A stretch of 64,000 nt of DNA from the NCBI RefSeq assembly GCF_022201045.2, contig NC_068559.1:29457501-29521500 (forward strand). Reading direction: 5' to 3'. Of this stretch, positions 46,236 through 58,913 are shown piece after piece. Origin of the DNA: Citrus sinensis. Lineage: Eukaryota > Streptophyta > Magnoliopsida > Sapindales > Rutaceae. The position numbers and the translations under genes are program-made. How positions within the stretch are numbered: the stretch's first letter is position 1; each line of letters opens with the position of its first letter. Under the pieces are notes generated by a model. The model made no database searches. It saw only the letters and a list, made by a program, of their open reading frames with translations, and was not told the origin of the DNA.

Positions 46236-46498
46236 GTAAATAATATGTCAGAGCACGAGTTTCGTGGATATGAGAAATGAGTCAAATGACTGATGTTTGG
46301 GCATTCCGGGCTATTACCCGGCACGGTCCATTGACCATAGTTAAATGGGCCCACACAATTTGTGTAGTTGTTATTGAGTGTGTATGTTACATTAATTGTA
46401 ACATAGCATTTGCCGTAAACAATATGTCAGAGCACGAGTTTCGTGGATATAAAAAATGAGTCAAATGACTGATGTTTGGGCATTCCGGGCTATTACCT
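46141..46498. repeat. 179-bp tandem duplication over the hAT right end
   Basis: Copies at 46141-46319 and 46320-46498 differ by only a few bases. Each contains the last 24 bp of the hAT element, the right MITE half, the MITE target site and about 80 bp of flank ending TTCCGGGCTATTACC. Confidence 0.93.
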
Positions 46499-48795
46499 CC
46501 ACTTAAGCTTCATCAATACTCATCATGTAACGCACCCTACAAACACGTGCTTTTGGGAGGACAGAAAAAAAAAAAAAAAAGCACGCGGCTTCAATTCAAT
46601 TTCCACATCTCTATCGCTCCACCATATCATTATTATGAAGAATTCCCAAACAAAGAAAGAAATACATTAACAAGGAAAAGAAAAGTGAAGGGTTAATTAG
46701 GCATCAACAATCAATATCCATTTCTTCTCCCCAAAAAAACAAATATCCATTTTCATAAATGACTTCATGTTGACTGATATTGCACGCGCGGTAGGGAGGG
46801 ACGTGATCTGGACATGCGAAAGTCAGAAGACAACTAGCTAGACAAAGGTTATACTTATATCCATAAATGGGGGGACGGTTAGCTCACGTGACCGGGCGGT
46901 CCCGGCTCCAGAACCAGAAAGTCAAATTTTGGGGGCGCGTGCGGTGTTCGTGAACAACGGTCACGTGAAGTTGGCGAGGCATTGATGGAGACTTGCAATT
47001 TTGAAATTCCAGTTTGACTGGATGGAAACGAGGCGAGAGGATAATGATGTGGCGGAATGATATGATGCCATGTAAAGAGAGTGGTGGGGTCCATTGAAAG
47101 GTTTAGACAGATGCAGCTTTGTGGAAAAAAAAAAAAAAAAAGAAAAGTCCCAACGCCCAACAGAAGTAATCATTTGTACAAAGCTCTTTCTTTTTTTTCT
47201 TTTTGTTATTGATGAATTCAATCATATTTTAAAAATTAATCCGTATACTATGATGTATGATATACAATATTGTTTTCTTGGGGAGAAATTATATACAGGT
47301 AACATTATTATATGTATTTGATTTCTGATGTTATGATGATTGAGATAGTGTAGGGTCCACCCACTATTGAATTACAATTATTACAGAAATGGTGGAACTA
47401 ATGATATTGATGATGAACTGTTGGTTTGGTTTGGGCCTAAGTTCGCCTTGTTTTGGTCGGGCTCACGTGTCCCTTCCTGTTCACCATTGCAATTTTACAA
47501 AGAACCCCTTATATTTTCTTTTGGTAATTTGTCGGATAACAAAATAATTGCAAAAGATTTGGTATTTCCTACGACTGATCATCGAAAGACTGAATGTATT
47601 CAAATAATTGGAGGTGGAATTTGAGATATGTGCATATATCATCAGTATGTGGCTGTGGGGTACCTTTTTATTTCCGAATCTTGTGTATGGACAGGACTGA
47701 ATTAGAGTTTTTCATTTCATCAGTGGGTCTGGGTCTATGTCTGTTTGTGAAATTCAAGCTCTATTCTATGGAATACCTGAAAAAGATCGGGGCCCAGTGG
47801 GGGAGTCCTAATTATAAAAGTCACATCAATCAGCTACAGTTTACGGGTACAACAACGCGTGCGTAAGGTATTCAGTCAACTCTCATCATTGCTTTCCTGC
47901 TTCTTCCAATATGCTTTCTTTCATTGGCCTCATCGATGACACCACTATCAAACACTTTCAATCGTCATCTCATACATGGGTTTTGAATGCAGTGCGCGGC
48001 TGCAATCTCATCTCGCGATCCGAATTCCAATCTACAAGAAAGGGCGTGCACGCCCTCTGCATTGCATATGCTGGCCTCTGACTTGAGCTTTTTATAATTT
48101 ATGAATGTCATTATGATTTATGCACGATGAAGAAACATTTATTTACTAATATTATGCTCTATTAATGGCTTACTTGTATTGACTGTCGTCTTATTCGTAG
48201 CTTGAATTGAAGCAGCAACTTTCAGCAGGCATCATTTGTTCATCAACTTGGTCCAATGAAGAATGAACATTACAGCATTACTTTGTTCACTGTTAATCTT
48301 ATTCTTGTCAGTAAGTTGTAGTGCAGTATTATCATTGCAACAGCTTCAAATTATAATATAATATCATCTATCATATGCATTGTTATGCATTTTTATTTTT
48401 ATTGTCATTACTGGAGAGTGGAGAGGCAGGAAGGCAAGGTTGATAATGATGATGATTGATTTGATCCTGCTTTGGCCAAAGAAAAAGCTTGAAACATAAG
48501 CATCTCTAGTGTATCTATATGAATGGTTCAATCACAAACCTTTGTCTGTAGAATCATGATGGAAATTAATTTCGTCACTGTCAGTCACTGCATCGCCATC
48601 ACTTTCATCATCATCTTCATTATCACGATCATGACCATGATCATCACCATCATCAGATGCGTCCCATCCTATGCATTCCCATGCATGGACCCCATGCACA
48701 ACTCAACCAAGTTGCCAGTTGCTAGAGAGGCTAATTTTACCTGGCCTCTAAATATCATATGATTGGTTCTCTATTTGGCAAGAGTTGTAGAGTTC
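46499..48795. other. Intergenic region without a recognised gene
   Basis: Less AT-rich than its neighbours in places (46780-47060, 47400-47860). Short frames exist (for example 47367-47624 and 48523-48762), but none has known similarity, good context or splice structure. A hypothetical small gene cannot be excluded. Confidence 0.4.
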
Positions 48796-48800
48796 AACGG

Positions 48801-50117
48801 TGCGTTTACTTCCGGGATTGGAGAATTAGAATCCAAAATCGGAATGATTGACGGTATTTACATCGTAAAATAGAATCAGGAATTAGAATCGGAATTATAG
48901 GACCCACTACAATTTGAGAATGAATAATGGAAGACTTATTCCCAAAGGAGAGGTGGGAGTGAGTCTCTCATTCCCATGAATGGTAATTTTGCAATTCCCA
49001 AAATTAAAAATATCCATATTATCCTCATTTATAATTAATTAATATATTATTAACAATAATTATTAATAATTATAGTTTTTGAATAAATAATCACAATAAT
49101 TAATATATTATGATTATAATTAATTAATATATTATTATTAATTAATTAATTAATTAATATATTATTAACAATAATTATTAATAATTGTAGTTTTTGAATA
49201 AATAATCAAAATAGTTAATATATTATTATTTATTAATTAATATACCACTATAATAATTATATTAATAATTAATTAATATAATTGTTACTGATAATTAATA
49301 TATTATTAAAAATAATTATTAATAATTATATTTTCTTATAAATAATCACAATAATTTATTATATTATTAATAATTAACTAATATACTACTATAATAACTA
49401 TTAATATAATTATTATAATTGGTTAAAATATTATTAATTAATTAATATAATTGTTACTGTTAATTAATATATTATTAACAATAATTATAATTAATATATA
49501 ATTTTAATAATTATTAATATAATTATTTTAATTAATTCATATATTATTATTATTAATTAGTTAATAGACTATTATAATAATTATTAATGTAATTATTATA
49601 ATTAATTAGTATATCATTATAATTAATTAATTAATTTTTTTACAATTAATTAATATATTAATATATTATTCACAATAATTATTAATAATAATAGTTTTTG
49701 AATAATTAATCACAATAATTAATATATTTTTATAATAATAGTTAATATAACTAATTAGTATATCATTATAATTAATTAATTAAAAATTTGCAATTAATTA
49801 AATATTATTCACAATAATTAATAATAATAATAATAATAATTTTTGAATAAATAATCACTATAATTAAAATATAAAATAATAATTATGATAATAATTCATT
49901 AAGTACTTTTTAGTAATTTGTTACATTCTAACTCATTATGATTCCGATTCCAAGATAAAATAAACACATCAATGGGATTCCAGCCCATTTCGATTCCGAT
50001 TAATATAGGTCAAGTAAACAACTTATTTTGATTTTCATTTCTCATTTCAATTCCAGCTCATTCCGATTCCAACCCATTCCGATTCCAGCCCATTCCGATT
50101 AATGACAAGTAAACGCA
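48801..50117. mobile_element. AT-rich MITE-like element with TGCGTTTACTT ends
   Basis: Begins TGCGTTTACTT and ends AAGTAAACGCA, an 11-bp perfect terminal inverted repeat. Subterminal parts carry mirrored ATTCCGATTCC/GGAATCGGAAT motifs; the 900-bp core is made of TTAATTAATATATTATTA-like degenerate repeats. No coding sequence. Related ends occur at 24500-25665 and in the fragment at 55690-55825. I could not find a target duplication. Confidence 0.7.
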
Positions 50118-51381
50118 GCACAAGTGTAATCAAGCGAAAAAAAGCATTGTGTTTGCATACCTACATAGAAAATTAGAGAAATTATTTTTTTGATAAAGAA
50201 AATTAGACAGACACAACCTGACCCGCAAACTCATATTGCTAGGCTCAGCATCAATTTCTTCTTTTTAATTTTTTCTTCTACAATCATAATAAATTATTAT
50301 TATTAGATAATATATCGCACGTAGCATGCACAACAAATCTTCTTCCAGTCAATAAGCGTTCCAATGCTTTACCTGATGCTGCTGCTTGCTTTCCATAAAA
50401 ATAATTTGTAAACTAACCACCAACAAAATCAAACTCCGGCATCCAATTAGTCCAGCATGATCGTACATTCCTTTCTGTAGAATTTTTCAGCCATTTATGC
50501 TAATAATATAAACAACTTTGGGCTATAATCTAAGTGACAAATTGGCCTGCTAAGCGCGGCCAATGCGGCCCAAATCTAAGTGACCGCCTACGGCCATAAA
50601 TGGTTCCCATGGTTCGGCATCCGCACACATGGCAGTCATAATACTCGCTCTAGAAAGCATCATCTGACGCGCAGTCTGAAAGCCATACTATATGTCATTC
50701 CAGCATAAGCTTTTGAAACTCAGGAAAGAAAATGTCAAGTTAATGACAAAGATAAACCCAAAGAGAATGATCTAAAATATTATTAATGAAAAGCTTAAAG
50801 GTCTTACAATAAGCTGGGATAACAAATTTATTTATACTAATAGTTAACTTAATCCTAATTCTTCTCAAATAAGAGAAATAATCTAAAATTTTAATTAGAC
50901 TAATCCTAATTACGAATTTGACTTAGATAAGCTTAATAAAATAAAATAAATTATAAGAAAATACTAAATACTAAATTGACTCAAATCTCAAATTTCCAAT
51001 TCATTTGATCTCATATGCTTCCTACATCATGAGCTGACTTCTTTGTTCCCATTGCAAACCATATCTGGACTCAATACCTCAAAGAAGAGCATTTTATGAG
51101 GTATCCAGTAATAAAATTGCATACAAGTTCTTACACTGAAGAAAACAGAATTGCTGCCGCGATCATGCAACACATGCAGCCAAATCTGTAAGAGATTTGA
51201 GTACATCACTTTATAAAATGATGCAACAGTAATTTGAGTTGACAATCAAACTTTTAAATACATGGATCAGGAACATTAGATTTCAAAGATGGTAACAGCT
51301 GAGACTCAATATAAACAGCATAAGTGCAATATACGATCAAGGAAACTGAGGGTTAATCTTTATTTTTCTTTCTTTGCTATA
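50118..51381. other. Intergenic region and 3' flank of the RING gene
   Basis: No gene recognised. The last few hundred bases are probably the RING gene 3' untranslated region. Confidence 0.4.
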
Positions 51382-52653
51382 TCACCTTAGCCTTCTCCTC
51401 CTAAGCTCTCGGCAAATTCCACTGTCAACATCTGATGCTCTTAGAGATGCACTTCTCCTCCTGGAGGATGAAGAGTGGGGAGCATTCAAATTGACTTCCA
51501 TAGCAGTATCTCTTATCTCACTTTGCAAACGTACAATATTAGTGGGGACATCAGTCCTGACAGATGAAGCAGAACGGGGCACCCCAGAATCAATTTCAGT
51601 AGCCATATCCAGAGACTGGCTTCCAGCCTGAACATCGGCAGAAATCAGAGAAACTGAATCTGTATCAGCATGTGAAAATTCTTGATGGTTTCTCCTCAAG
51701 TTATCGCTGTTAATATATGCTTCAAGGTCCCCGACTAATCTTTCTGCAGAATCCATTGCGCTAGTCAATGCAGATGATAGGGAAGAAATTGAAGCAGGTA
51801 GCACTCTGGAAATATGAAGCAAAGGGTCATTGACCTCTAGTTCACCTGACCTCACTGCAGCATCTAAATCCAGAGACCCAGTTTGATGTCTCGCTGCATC
51901 AACAATGCTGTTAAATTGCTGAATTCTTACTTCAATTGGAGTTGAAACTGGCCTCCGATTAATAAGCTGCTGCCTCACACTCTCAATCCTACGAGCTAAA
52001 GGCCTAGGAGGGACCTTCAAACAAGACTCTTTTGACTTTAACTTCTGCAGATCGTTACTATTCCCATTACCATATATTGGAATTATGCTTGCATCTGTCA
52101 CCTCTCCGTTGCATGCAGGACATTCCTTCACATTACGATAAGCATACGGCAACTGGTAGAAGCATGACCAACAAAACAAGTGACCACAACAGGTCAATAC
52201 AGGATCTATTGCCATGTCCAAACATATATTACAATCAAAGAATTCCCCGCCACCAGCTCCTGCACGTTTAGTATCCGTATGTATACCCAATGCCTTTGCT
52301 ATCAAATGCGAACTACCTCTCTTGCCAGTTTTTACATTTTCAACTGTTCTAACCTGGGGATTGATACTACACTCCCCAGAAAGTAGTCTAACCTCACTTG
52401 GGACACCAGACACAGTGGGTTCCAAGGAAACATTCACCATCTGCGTGTTACTTTGACCTTGCCTCCACCTCTGACGTTGCCTAGCCCTGGAGGTAACTGC
52501 TTCAAGTTGTCTAATACGCTCCTCAATGCGCCCGTGAGCTGTTTCCAATTCATTCAGTAACGATCCTAAACCCAGCACTGAACCATTGGAAGGATCCGAA
52601 GGGTCTAAATTTAAATCCAGATCCATTATCTCTTCCCTCACATTATTCCCCAT
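51382..52653 (-). CDS. RING-HC E3 ubiquitin ligase with N-terminal EAR-like motif
   Basis: One uninterrupted coding exon of 423 codons. A C3HC4 RING finger at 141-181 is complete (CNIC, CGH, CWSC, CPAC) and resembles RMA-type RING fingers, but the C-terminus is basic (RELRRRRLR) without the RMA membrane anchor, so the protein is probably soluble. The N-terminus DLDLNLD contains an LxLxL motif; a helical segment (about 30-62) could be a coiled coil. Translation may begin at Met1 or at Met10 (MDLDLNLDP), which is the more usual kind of start in this family. The C-terminal half is Ser-rich and unrecognised. By position it corresponds to Arabidopsis At2g44410; substrate unknown. Confidence 0.9.
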   Translation of the reverse strand: MGNNVREEIMDLDLNLDPSDPSNGSVLGLGSLLNELETAHGRIEERIRQLEAVTSRARQRQRWRQGQSNTQMVNVSLEPTVSGVPSEVRLLSGECSINPQVRTVENVKTGKRGSSHLIAKALGIHTDTKRAGAGGGEFFDCNICLDMAIDPVLTCCGHLFCWSCFYQLPYAYRNVKECPACNGEVTDASIIPIYGNGNSNDLQKLKSKESCLKVPPRPLARRIESVRQQLINRRPVSTPIEVRIQQFNSIVDAARHQTGSLDLDAAVRSGELEVNDPLLHISRVLPASISSLSSALTSAMDSAERLVGDLEAYINSDNLRRNHQEFSHADTDSVSLISADVQAGSQSLDMATEIDSGVPRSASSVRTDVPTNIVRLQSEIRDTAMEVNLNAPHSSSSRRRSASLRASDVDSGICRELRRRRLR

Positions 52654-53739
52654 AAAAAGTTACAGCAACCTGAATCAAGACTTTCCCTCTTTGACTAAAA
52701 ACTTCAAATCAAAATCAAAATCTTGACTTATTCATATCTCTAAGTGGTTAATGCATTGGCAACCATTTCCTGCCAATAAACATATATACAATGTCTTCAA
52801 TTCGAGTAAGTTTGCACAGCAACAGCCACATATAAAATAATGAAAAAAATAAAAATTCTGACTACATGTCTTCTTTCCCCGTAAACGTGGAATTAAAACC
52901 TAAAATGAATTATATTGATAAAAGAAAAAGGAAAAAAAAGAACTCAGTTTTAATTGAGTAGAAGGCATATGATAGTAATAGCTCAAAAATTAAAACCTCA
53001 CGTTTTTACTTAATTTCTTTAGTATTTTCTGCAACCCAATAAGACGTCTAACCTAAAGATTAAAAGTAGATTATTAATTCAAAACATGAAAACTAAAATA
53101 AACAGAGATAAAGAAAAAAGAGCCAAGCATTGGGGTAAGTATTTTCACATTTTTATCATATCCGCTAAAAAGTTGCGATTTCCATTCCCCAATTTTCTCA
53201 TGAACGCAATTACCCAAATACAACTTCAATCTTGACCAAAATTCGATCTTGCTTCCCTAGGTTCCATGAGATGATGAAAGACTTGTGCCAGAAATTGAAA
53301 AGCACTAAGAATCAATTATCCTTAAGAGAAATTACTAGTTGTAAACAAATATGAAAAGAAATTGTTCTGAAAAAAAAAGGAAAGAAATTGAAAAATAGAG
53401 AGAAGAGAAGGATAATGAATTATAAACAAGTAAAAAGATACCGGGTGCATTGCGAGTGATGAATTGAATTGGGATCCACAGAGAGAGGGAGAGGCGCGAG
53501 CTGTTCAACGAAAAAAAAAAAGAAAAAGAAAAAGGGTAGATTTTCATGAGACGATAATCATCATAAGAGTTTATGAGTTCTTGTTTATTGAGGGAATTGC
53601 GTGGTATATACCCCGTTCCCCTCGTAAAACCTCAAATATATCTCAATCTATTAAAGTTAATAATTTTACACATATAATTTAAAAAAAACTAAGAAAAGTA
53701 TAAAAATAACCTTAATAAAAAATTAATACTCGACTCATT
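52654..53739. other. Upstream region of the RING gene
   Basis: The first 20 bases before the ATG run into AT-rich DNA that may include a leader intron: an acceptor-like TTGCTG/TAACTTTTT lies next to the start, and a less AT-rich patch at 53440-53500 could be the first exon. Not provable from sequence alone. Confidence 0.35.
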
Positions 53740-54640
53740 CAATCTACTTACTCAACTAGATACTCAATTTATTCAATTATTTTCACTTCTTACTCGACTG
53801 AACGCTCAACTTATCAAATTTCACATTTGATTTTGTACACGACTAGATACTTGACTTATTCAATTGCCTTCACTTCTTACTCGACTGAATACTCAACTTA
53901 CCAGACTTTATACCCGACTTCGTACTCGACTTATTCAATTGCCTTCACTTCTTACTCGATTGAATATTCAACTTACCAGTCTTCATACCTGACTTTATAC
54001 TCAACTTATTCAATTGCCTTCACTTTTTACTCGACTGAATGCTCAACTTACCATATTTCATATCCGACTTCGTACTCGACTTATTCAATTGCCTTCACTT
54101 CCTCCTCGACTGAATGCTCAACTTACCATACTTCATACCAGACTTCGTACTCGATTAGATACTCAACTTATTCAATTACCTTCACTTCTTACTCGACTGA
54201 ATGATCAACTTACCAGACTTCATACCCGACTTCGTACTCGACTAGATACTCGACTTATTCAATTGCATTCACTTCTTACTCGACTGAATGCTCAACTTAC
54301 CAGACTTCATACCCGACTTCGTACTTGACTTATTCAATTGCATTCACTTTTTATTCGACTGAATGCTCAACTTACCAGACTTCACTTTTTAAAAAATATT
54401 AATACTCGACTCAATGTACTTACCTGACTTAATACTCGACCTCTTTAAAAATTACATAAATTTTATTCGACTTATTCAAAAAAAAAATTACTTAACTTTT
54501 ACTTAAAACTCGACCACTTAATACTTGACTCATTTAATATGCTTACTCGACTTCCTATTAGACCATATACTCGACTTACTTATCTCTAATTTTTATTTGA
54601 CTAAATTCTCGACTTACCCGATTTTGTACTCAACTTCTTC
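53740..54640. repeat. 75/87-bp minisatellite made of TACTCGACT-type submotifs
   Basis: The landmark TTCAATTGCC (or its variants) recurs at 53861, 53936, 54011, 54086, 54173, 54260 and 54335, spacings 75, 75, 75, 87, 87, 75. The 87-bp form contains an extra 12 bp (an additional TAGATACTCGAC-like motif). Each unit contains CTTCACTTCTTACTCGACTG, a TCAACTTACC block and ACTTCATACCCGACTTCG. The flanks are built of looser copies of the same 9-10-bp motif. Since 75 and 87 are multiples of three, long repetitive frames stay open (25-residue Tyr/Ser/Thr-rich units); I do not take these as a gene. Confidence 0.93.
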
Positions 54641-54839
54641 CTGTACTGAGAGGAAGAAATGTGTGGATTCTTTTTTTTTTAAGGTTATTTTTTACTTTTC
54701 CTATTTTTGTGAGGTATATGTATGTAATAAGGTATAAATTTAGTATTTAAGGGTAAATTAAGGATATTTAAATAAAAAAACCTTTGTTTATTTTACAATT
54801 AACTCTCATAATTAACACGTTAAAAATAAAAAAATAAAA

Positions 54840-55190
54840 AGGGGGCGAAACGATACCTTAGTTAACATATGCGCCACACTAGCCAATTGCTTGCTTTAAT
54901 ATTCGCAATTAATTATGTTTGCGTGAAACGACATCGTTTGACCTTTGAAACAAAACGATTTGCTGCATTGGCAAGTCGCTTTCGCTGGCACGGTTTGGCG
55001 TGTCTATTTGCACTGTAAATCTTATTTTAAATTAGCACACTTATTTATTAAATTTAAAAATATAAATTTATTTTATACACTTATTAAAATGTCAAAATTA
55101 TCTTACTTCAAACTGCTTAAATTAATTTATTAAAAATAATTTTAAAATATAAGATTAAATATTAAATATATAAAAATTAATAAAAAATAT
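54840..55190. other. AT-rich intergenic region
   Basis: Nothing recognised. Confidence 0.4.
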
Positions 55191-55194
55191 TATT

Positions 55195-55830
55195 ATATTA
55201 ATTATAATGGATAATAATTATAATATTATTGCTATTATTATTATAACTTATAAGGCAAATGCTAAGTTACAATGATTGTAACTTAGAGGCTCCCTTATTA
55301 TAATGCATACAATTGTTCGTCATTTAATTAATTTTAATAATAAGATTATTATTATTATAGTAATTTTATTATTAATATTAATTATAATTATTAACAACAA
55401 CAACAACAACAACAACAACAATAATAATAATAATAATAATAATCATCATCATCATCATAACAACACTAATAATAATAATTATTGTTGTTATTATTATTAT
55501 TAGGAATAATTATAATAATAATTACATTATTAATATAATGATTCTAAACAACAACAACAATTATTATTATTATTATTAATAACTACTACTACTACTACTA
55601 CTACTATTTTATTATTACGACAATGATAAACTAAGGTCAGTTTAGTAACTTGTAACTATTCATTTTGATTTTAATGGTAATATAGTTTATTTCAATTCCG
55701 ATTAACACAGCTAAATTAAATAGTTTATTCTGATTCTCATTTCCCATTCCGATTTCAACCAATTTCGATTATACTTCATTTTGATTCAAATTCATTCTAA
55801 TTATTGATTAGTAAACATACCATTAAGTCT
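55195..55830. repeat. Microsatellite cluster with MITE fragments
   Basis: Runs of AAC (55397-55421), AAT, ATC (55442-55457) and CTA (55585-55606) follow one another. A MITE fragment related to 44711-46235 lies at about 55255-55300, and the right end of a TTTACTT-type AT-rich element (ATTCCGATT..., AGTAAACAT) at 55690-55825. Confidence 0.75.
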
Positions 55831-57011
55831 TTATCAAATGACAAAACTAGCTGGTGTAGGGAAAAAAGTTGACAATCCCTGAGACTTAAGATGTTCTATC
55901 TTGTTTTATTTATTACTTGTCATGTATATGTTTCAACTAATCATGATAATTTAGATACATATATGGTAAGTAGTGAATGATTAAGGAGCAATATACCAAG
56001 ATCACCAAATATGTTCGCATCGTATCATCCCTACATCATCTACCTTCAGGTGACCCAAATCTTCTTTTTAATTGAGTCAAAATTAACATTCAACACTAAT
56101 ATTGTTGGCTTTTGAGTTCTGGACCATGATTGAAATCAGCACATTTTGTTTGATAAGGTTTGGACTTCGAAATAATTAGCAGGTGCTATCACGTACAAAC
56201 AATTCAAAGTGGTGGTTTCGAGAATGTGCTATCACGTACGAAGATTAATGTATTTGAGAATAGATCAATAAGGATGGAAAATAAATTAATGTTTTTTTTT
56301 TTTTTAAATTGAAACAAAGGAATTATGCTAAGAATCTAAGCTCAATGTTAGAGGTCTCCGAAATCCATATCTCCAAGTCCAAAATCAACAGTAAAAGAAG
56401 ACGAAACTTGCATCGCCATCGCCACCACCACCACCAACTCCAATTCCGCAGAGAGTCAAAGTCAAAGATTCGCCGCTGCTGCCACTTGAGGATGATCCTA
56501 TTCCTGACAGTCGTCGGTCGTGCATCAGGAAGCCAAGTCCAGCAATAGTAGCAATAGCGAGAAACGGGAGAACCAGCTGGTCTGACGAACCTCTCCCCTG
56601 GTCAGCTGGTGATGATGATGGGTTATTTGTATTATTGTTTAAGTAAATACTGTGTCGACCGTTTTCGTGCAAAAATCCAGTACCATGGTAATTATGTCTA
56701 GATGTAGCTTCTTCTTGTTGAATTGGAGGAAGTCTAATTGCTTTTGTTGCTGTCCCTGTACATGTGGCAGTGGCACATACCATGTGAGCATCGAAGTCAC
56801 ACATATTACATCTGTAAAGCTACTCTTTGGAGCCCATATTCTTGCATATATCACAAGAAAAGATTTTGCTATGTTGAGGAGGTGAGGAGGTGTTGGATCC
56901 ATCTCATTTGGGTGGTTTAAGTTTAAAGTTTTATAAATTTGAGTAGTTAAGTAATTAAAAAAAATTAAAGGAGACGAATGAAATTTCTCATGAAATTTGA
57001 TTTTAAAAAGA

Positions 57012-57590
57012 AAGCAGCAGTCCTAATTTCGCAAATAGTAGAGAAGAAAAAGACGAAAGAGAGAAAAAGACAGTGATTGACGATAACAATTTGGGGTAAG
57101 ATTTTCAATTTTTAATAGGATGATTGGAATGTAAAATTAATTCTGATTTCTTCTAAATTTTAAGAGTAAGTTTCTGACATCATCCTCTATAATTTTATTA
57201 GTTTTTATTTTTATTTTATCATCTCGTTGCCTGTTATTTAAGATACCAATTTATTAGAGAGACAATTATTAGACTGTTACTATGAGTCAAGAATATTGAG
57301 ATTCTTGATGTTGTTAGTCTCTATTATTATCTAAAGAAGAATTTGTGTTATAATCCTATTAAAATAGTGGAAAATTATATTGAACTATTGTCTCGTGATT
57401 TTTCCCGCTTTGAATTTTTCATATAAAAATCTGTCTCTTGTGGTTGATTTATTGTTTTGATTTTTGTTAGTTTATTTTATGTCTATTTATTTATGGTACA
57501 CATCCTATTTTAATCACATAAAGAGGGAAAAAGTTTTATTTCTGCTTAATTTGTAACTAGTTGTGAATTGTGATAGTCCATTTTCTAACA
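57012..57590 (+). mobile_element. LTR retrotransposon 5' LTR, plus orientation (fragment)
   Basis: Ends ...TTTTCTAACA and is followed by AAG and TGGTATCATAGC, a near-perfect primer-binding site. The same sequence occurs inverted at 58914-59465, about 75 percent identical by eye. The left border is approximate. Confidence 0.6.
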
Positions 57591-57593
57591 AAG

Positions 57594-57605
57594 TGGTATC
57601 ATAGC
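57594..57605 (+). promoter_or_regulatory. Primer-binding site for initiator tRNA-Met
   Basis: TGGTATCATAGC differs at one base from the TGGTATCAGAGC complement of the plant initiator tRNA-Met 3' end used by Copia and Gypsy elements. The internal region that should follow is cut off after about 180 bp. Confidence 0.75.
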
Positions 57606-57785
57606 CTATTAGATCATGGATTGATCATAATGTATACCACCATGTCGCGAAGGAATCCAAGGCTAATGTTTTTTTGGAGAAAGATGTCAGCCTATATGGC
57701 TATAAATATTGATTTTGATGATAACAAACCACATGTATTAATTGAACAAAGATTTATGAATTGTGCTTTTATAATAAGAAAATGA

Positions 57786-58893
57786 TGTTATGGAATTAAA
57801 GTATTTTGGACTAAAATGATAGTGTTTTTAAATTTCAGATTTGAACTTATTTGAAACTATTTAAATATTTTTAGGTCATTCTATAATTTCACAAAGTTTA
57901 GACGAAATCATAATTTCAGAAAGTTGTGAGATTGACAGAGCATTACTCTAAAATTCTAAAATTCTAAAATTGGACCTTTTGGCAAACTTTTATAATATTT
58001 TGGGAAATATTATAATTTTATAAAGTTTTGGGGTCAAACGGTAAAATTAGGAAAAACTTTACTGTAGCAGTTACTGTAGCAAGCGGCTTACCAGATACTG
58101 ATAAACGACAATCCGGATATTGGGCAGAATGTATCCAAATTGAAAGCGACTTACCAGATATGGTAAAACGGTAATCCGGTTGTTGGGCAGTAAGCTTCTG
58201 AGCATAAGCGGCAATCTGGATTTGAGAAAGCGGCATACCGGATGTTCAGAAATTTAAAATTGTGGCTATAACGGTAACATTAAGCAGATTACCGGATGTT
58301 CATAACGGGCAATCCGGTTACGACAAAAATGTGCATAACGGCTAGTTTTTGAGCTCAAACTGTAAGAACTCAAATCCAACTCATTTTCAAGCTCTCCAAC
58401 AAGCAAAAACAAAAAGCACACAAGATATCTTGAGCCTTCAAACTTGCAAAATACAAACATTGAATCATTTCTTGTTCTTCATTTTTGAATATCTACTCAT
58501 TGAGTAAGTTTCATTATAACTTTTATTTCTTCATTTCAATTATAAGAGTTTGAGTATGTGAGACACTTGAGTGAAGAGATTGAGAGATAATCTATTTGTT
58601 GTAAAGGTCCATTGACACCTTGAAATCAATTGTAATTGGTTGAAGCCTTGGAAAGGCTTGGATAGTTAAATCCTCAAGTTTGAATCGCTTGGAGGCGTGG
58701 ACGTAGGCGAGGATTGCCGAGCCACGTAAAAATTCGTGTGTTTGTTTCTCTTCTCCCTTACTCTTTAATTATTGTGCTTTTATTAAACTTATTTCTTTCA
58801 ATTTTTATTAAGACATTAGATTGCTTGTTGTGTGAATTTGCTAGGATAATTTTTAAAATTTCAATTCACCCCCCCTCTTGGGTTGCACACTTA
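57786..58893 (+). mobile_element. Probable solo LTR (Copia-like)
   Basis: A roughly 1.1-kb unit from TGTTATGGAATT to the CAATTCACCCCCCCTCTTGGG phrase that ends many plant Copia LTRs. It contains tandem variations of TACCGGAT/ATCCGGTT (58085-58330). It seems to have inserted between or into the two older inverted LTRs; exact borders and target duplication were not found. Confidence 0.45.
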
Positions 58894-58913
58894 TATTTCA
58901 AAAGAGACTTACA

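Noticed and set aside
47367..48762. Possible small genes at 47.4-47.9 kb and 48.5-48.8 kb
   Set aside because: Short frames without similarity, signal peptide logic or splice support.
53827..54328. Repetitive protein of 25-residue Tyr/Ser-rich units
   Set aside because: Arises from a minisatellite whose unit is a multiple of three; other frames are open as well and no gene signals flank it.
55303..55503. Asn-rich frame
   Set aside because: Translation of AAC/AAT microsatellites.
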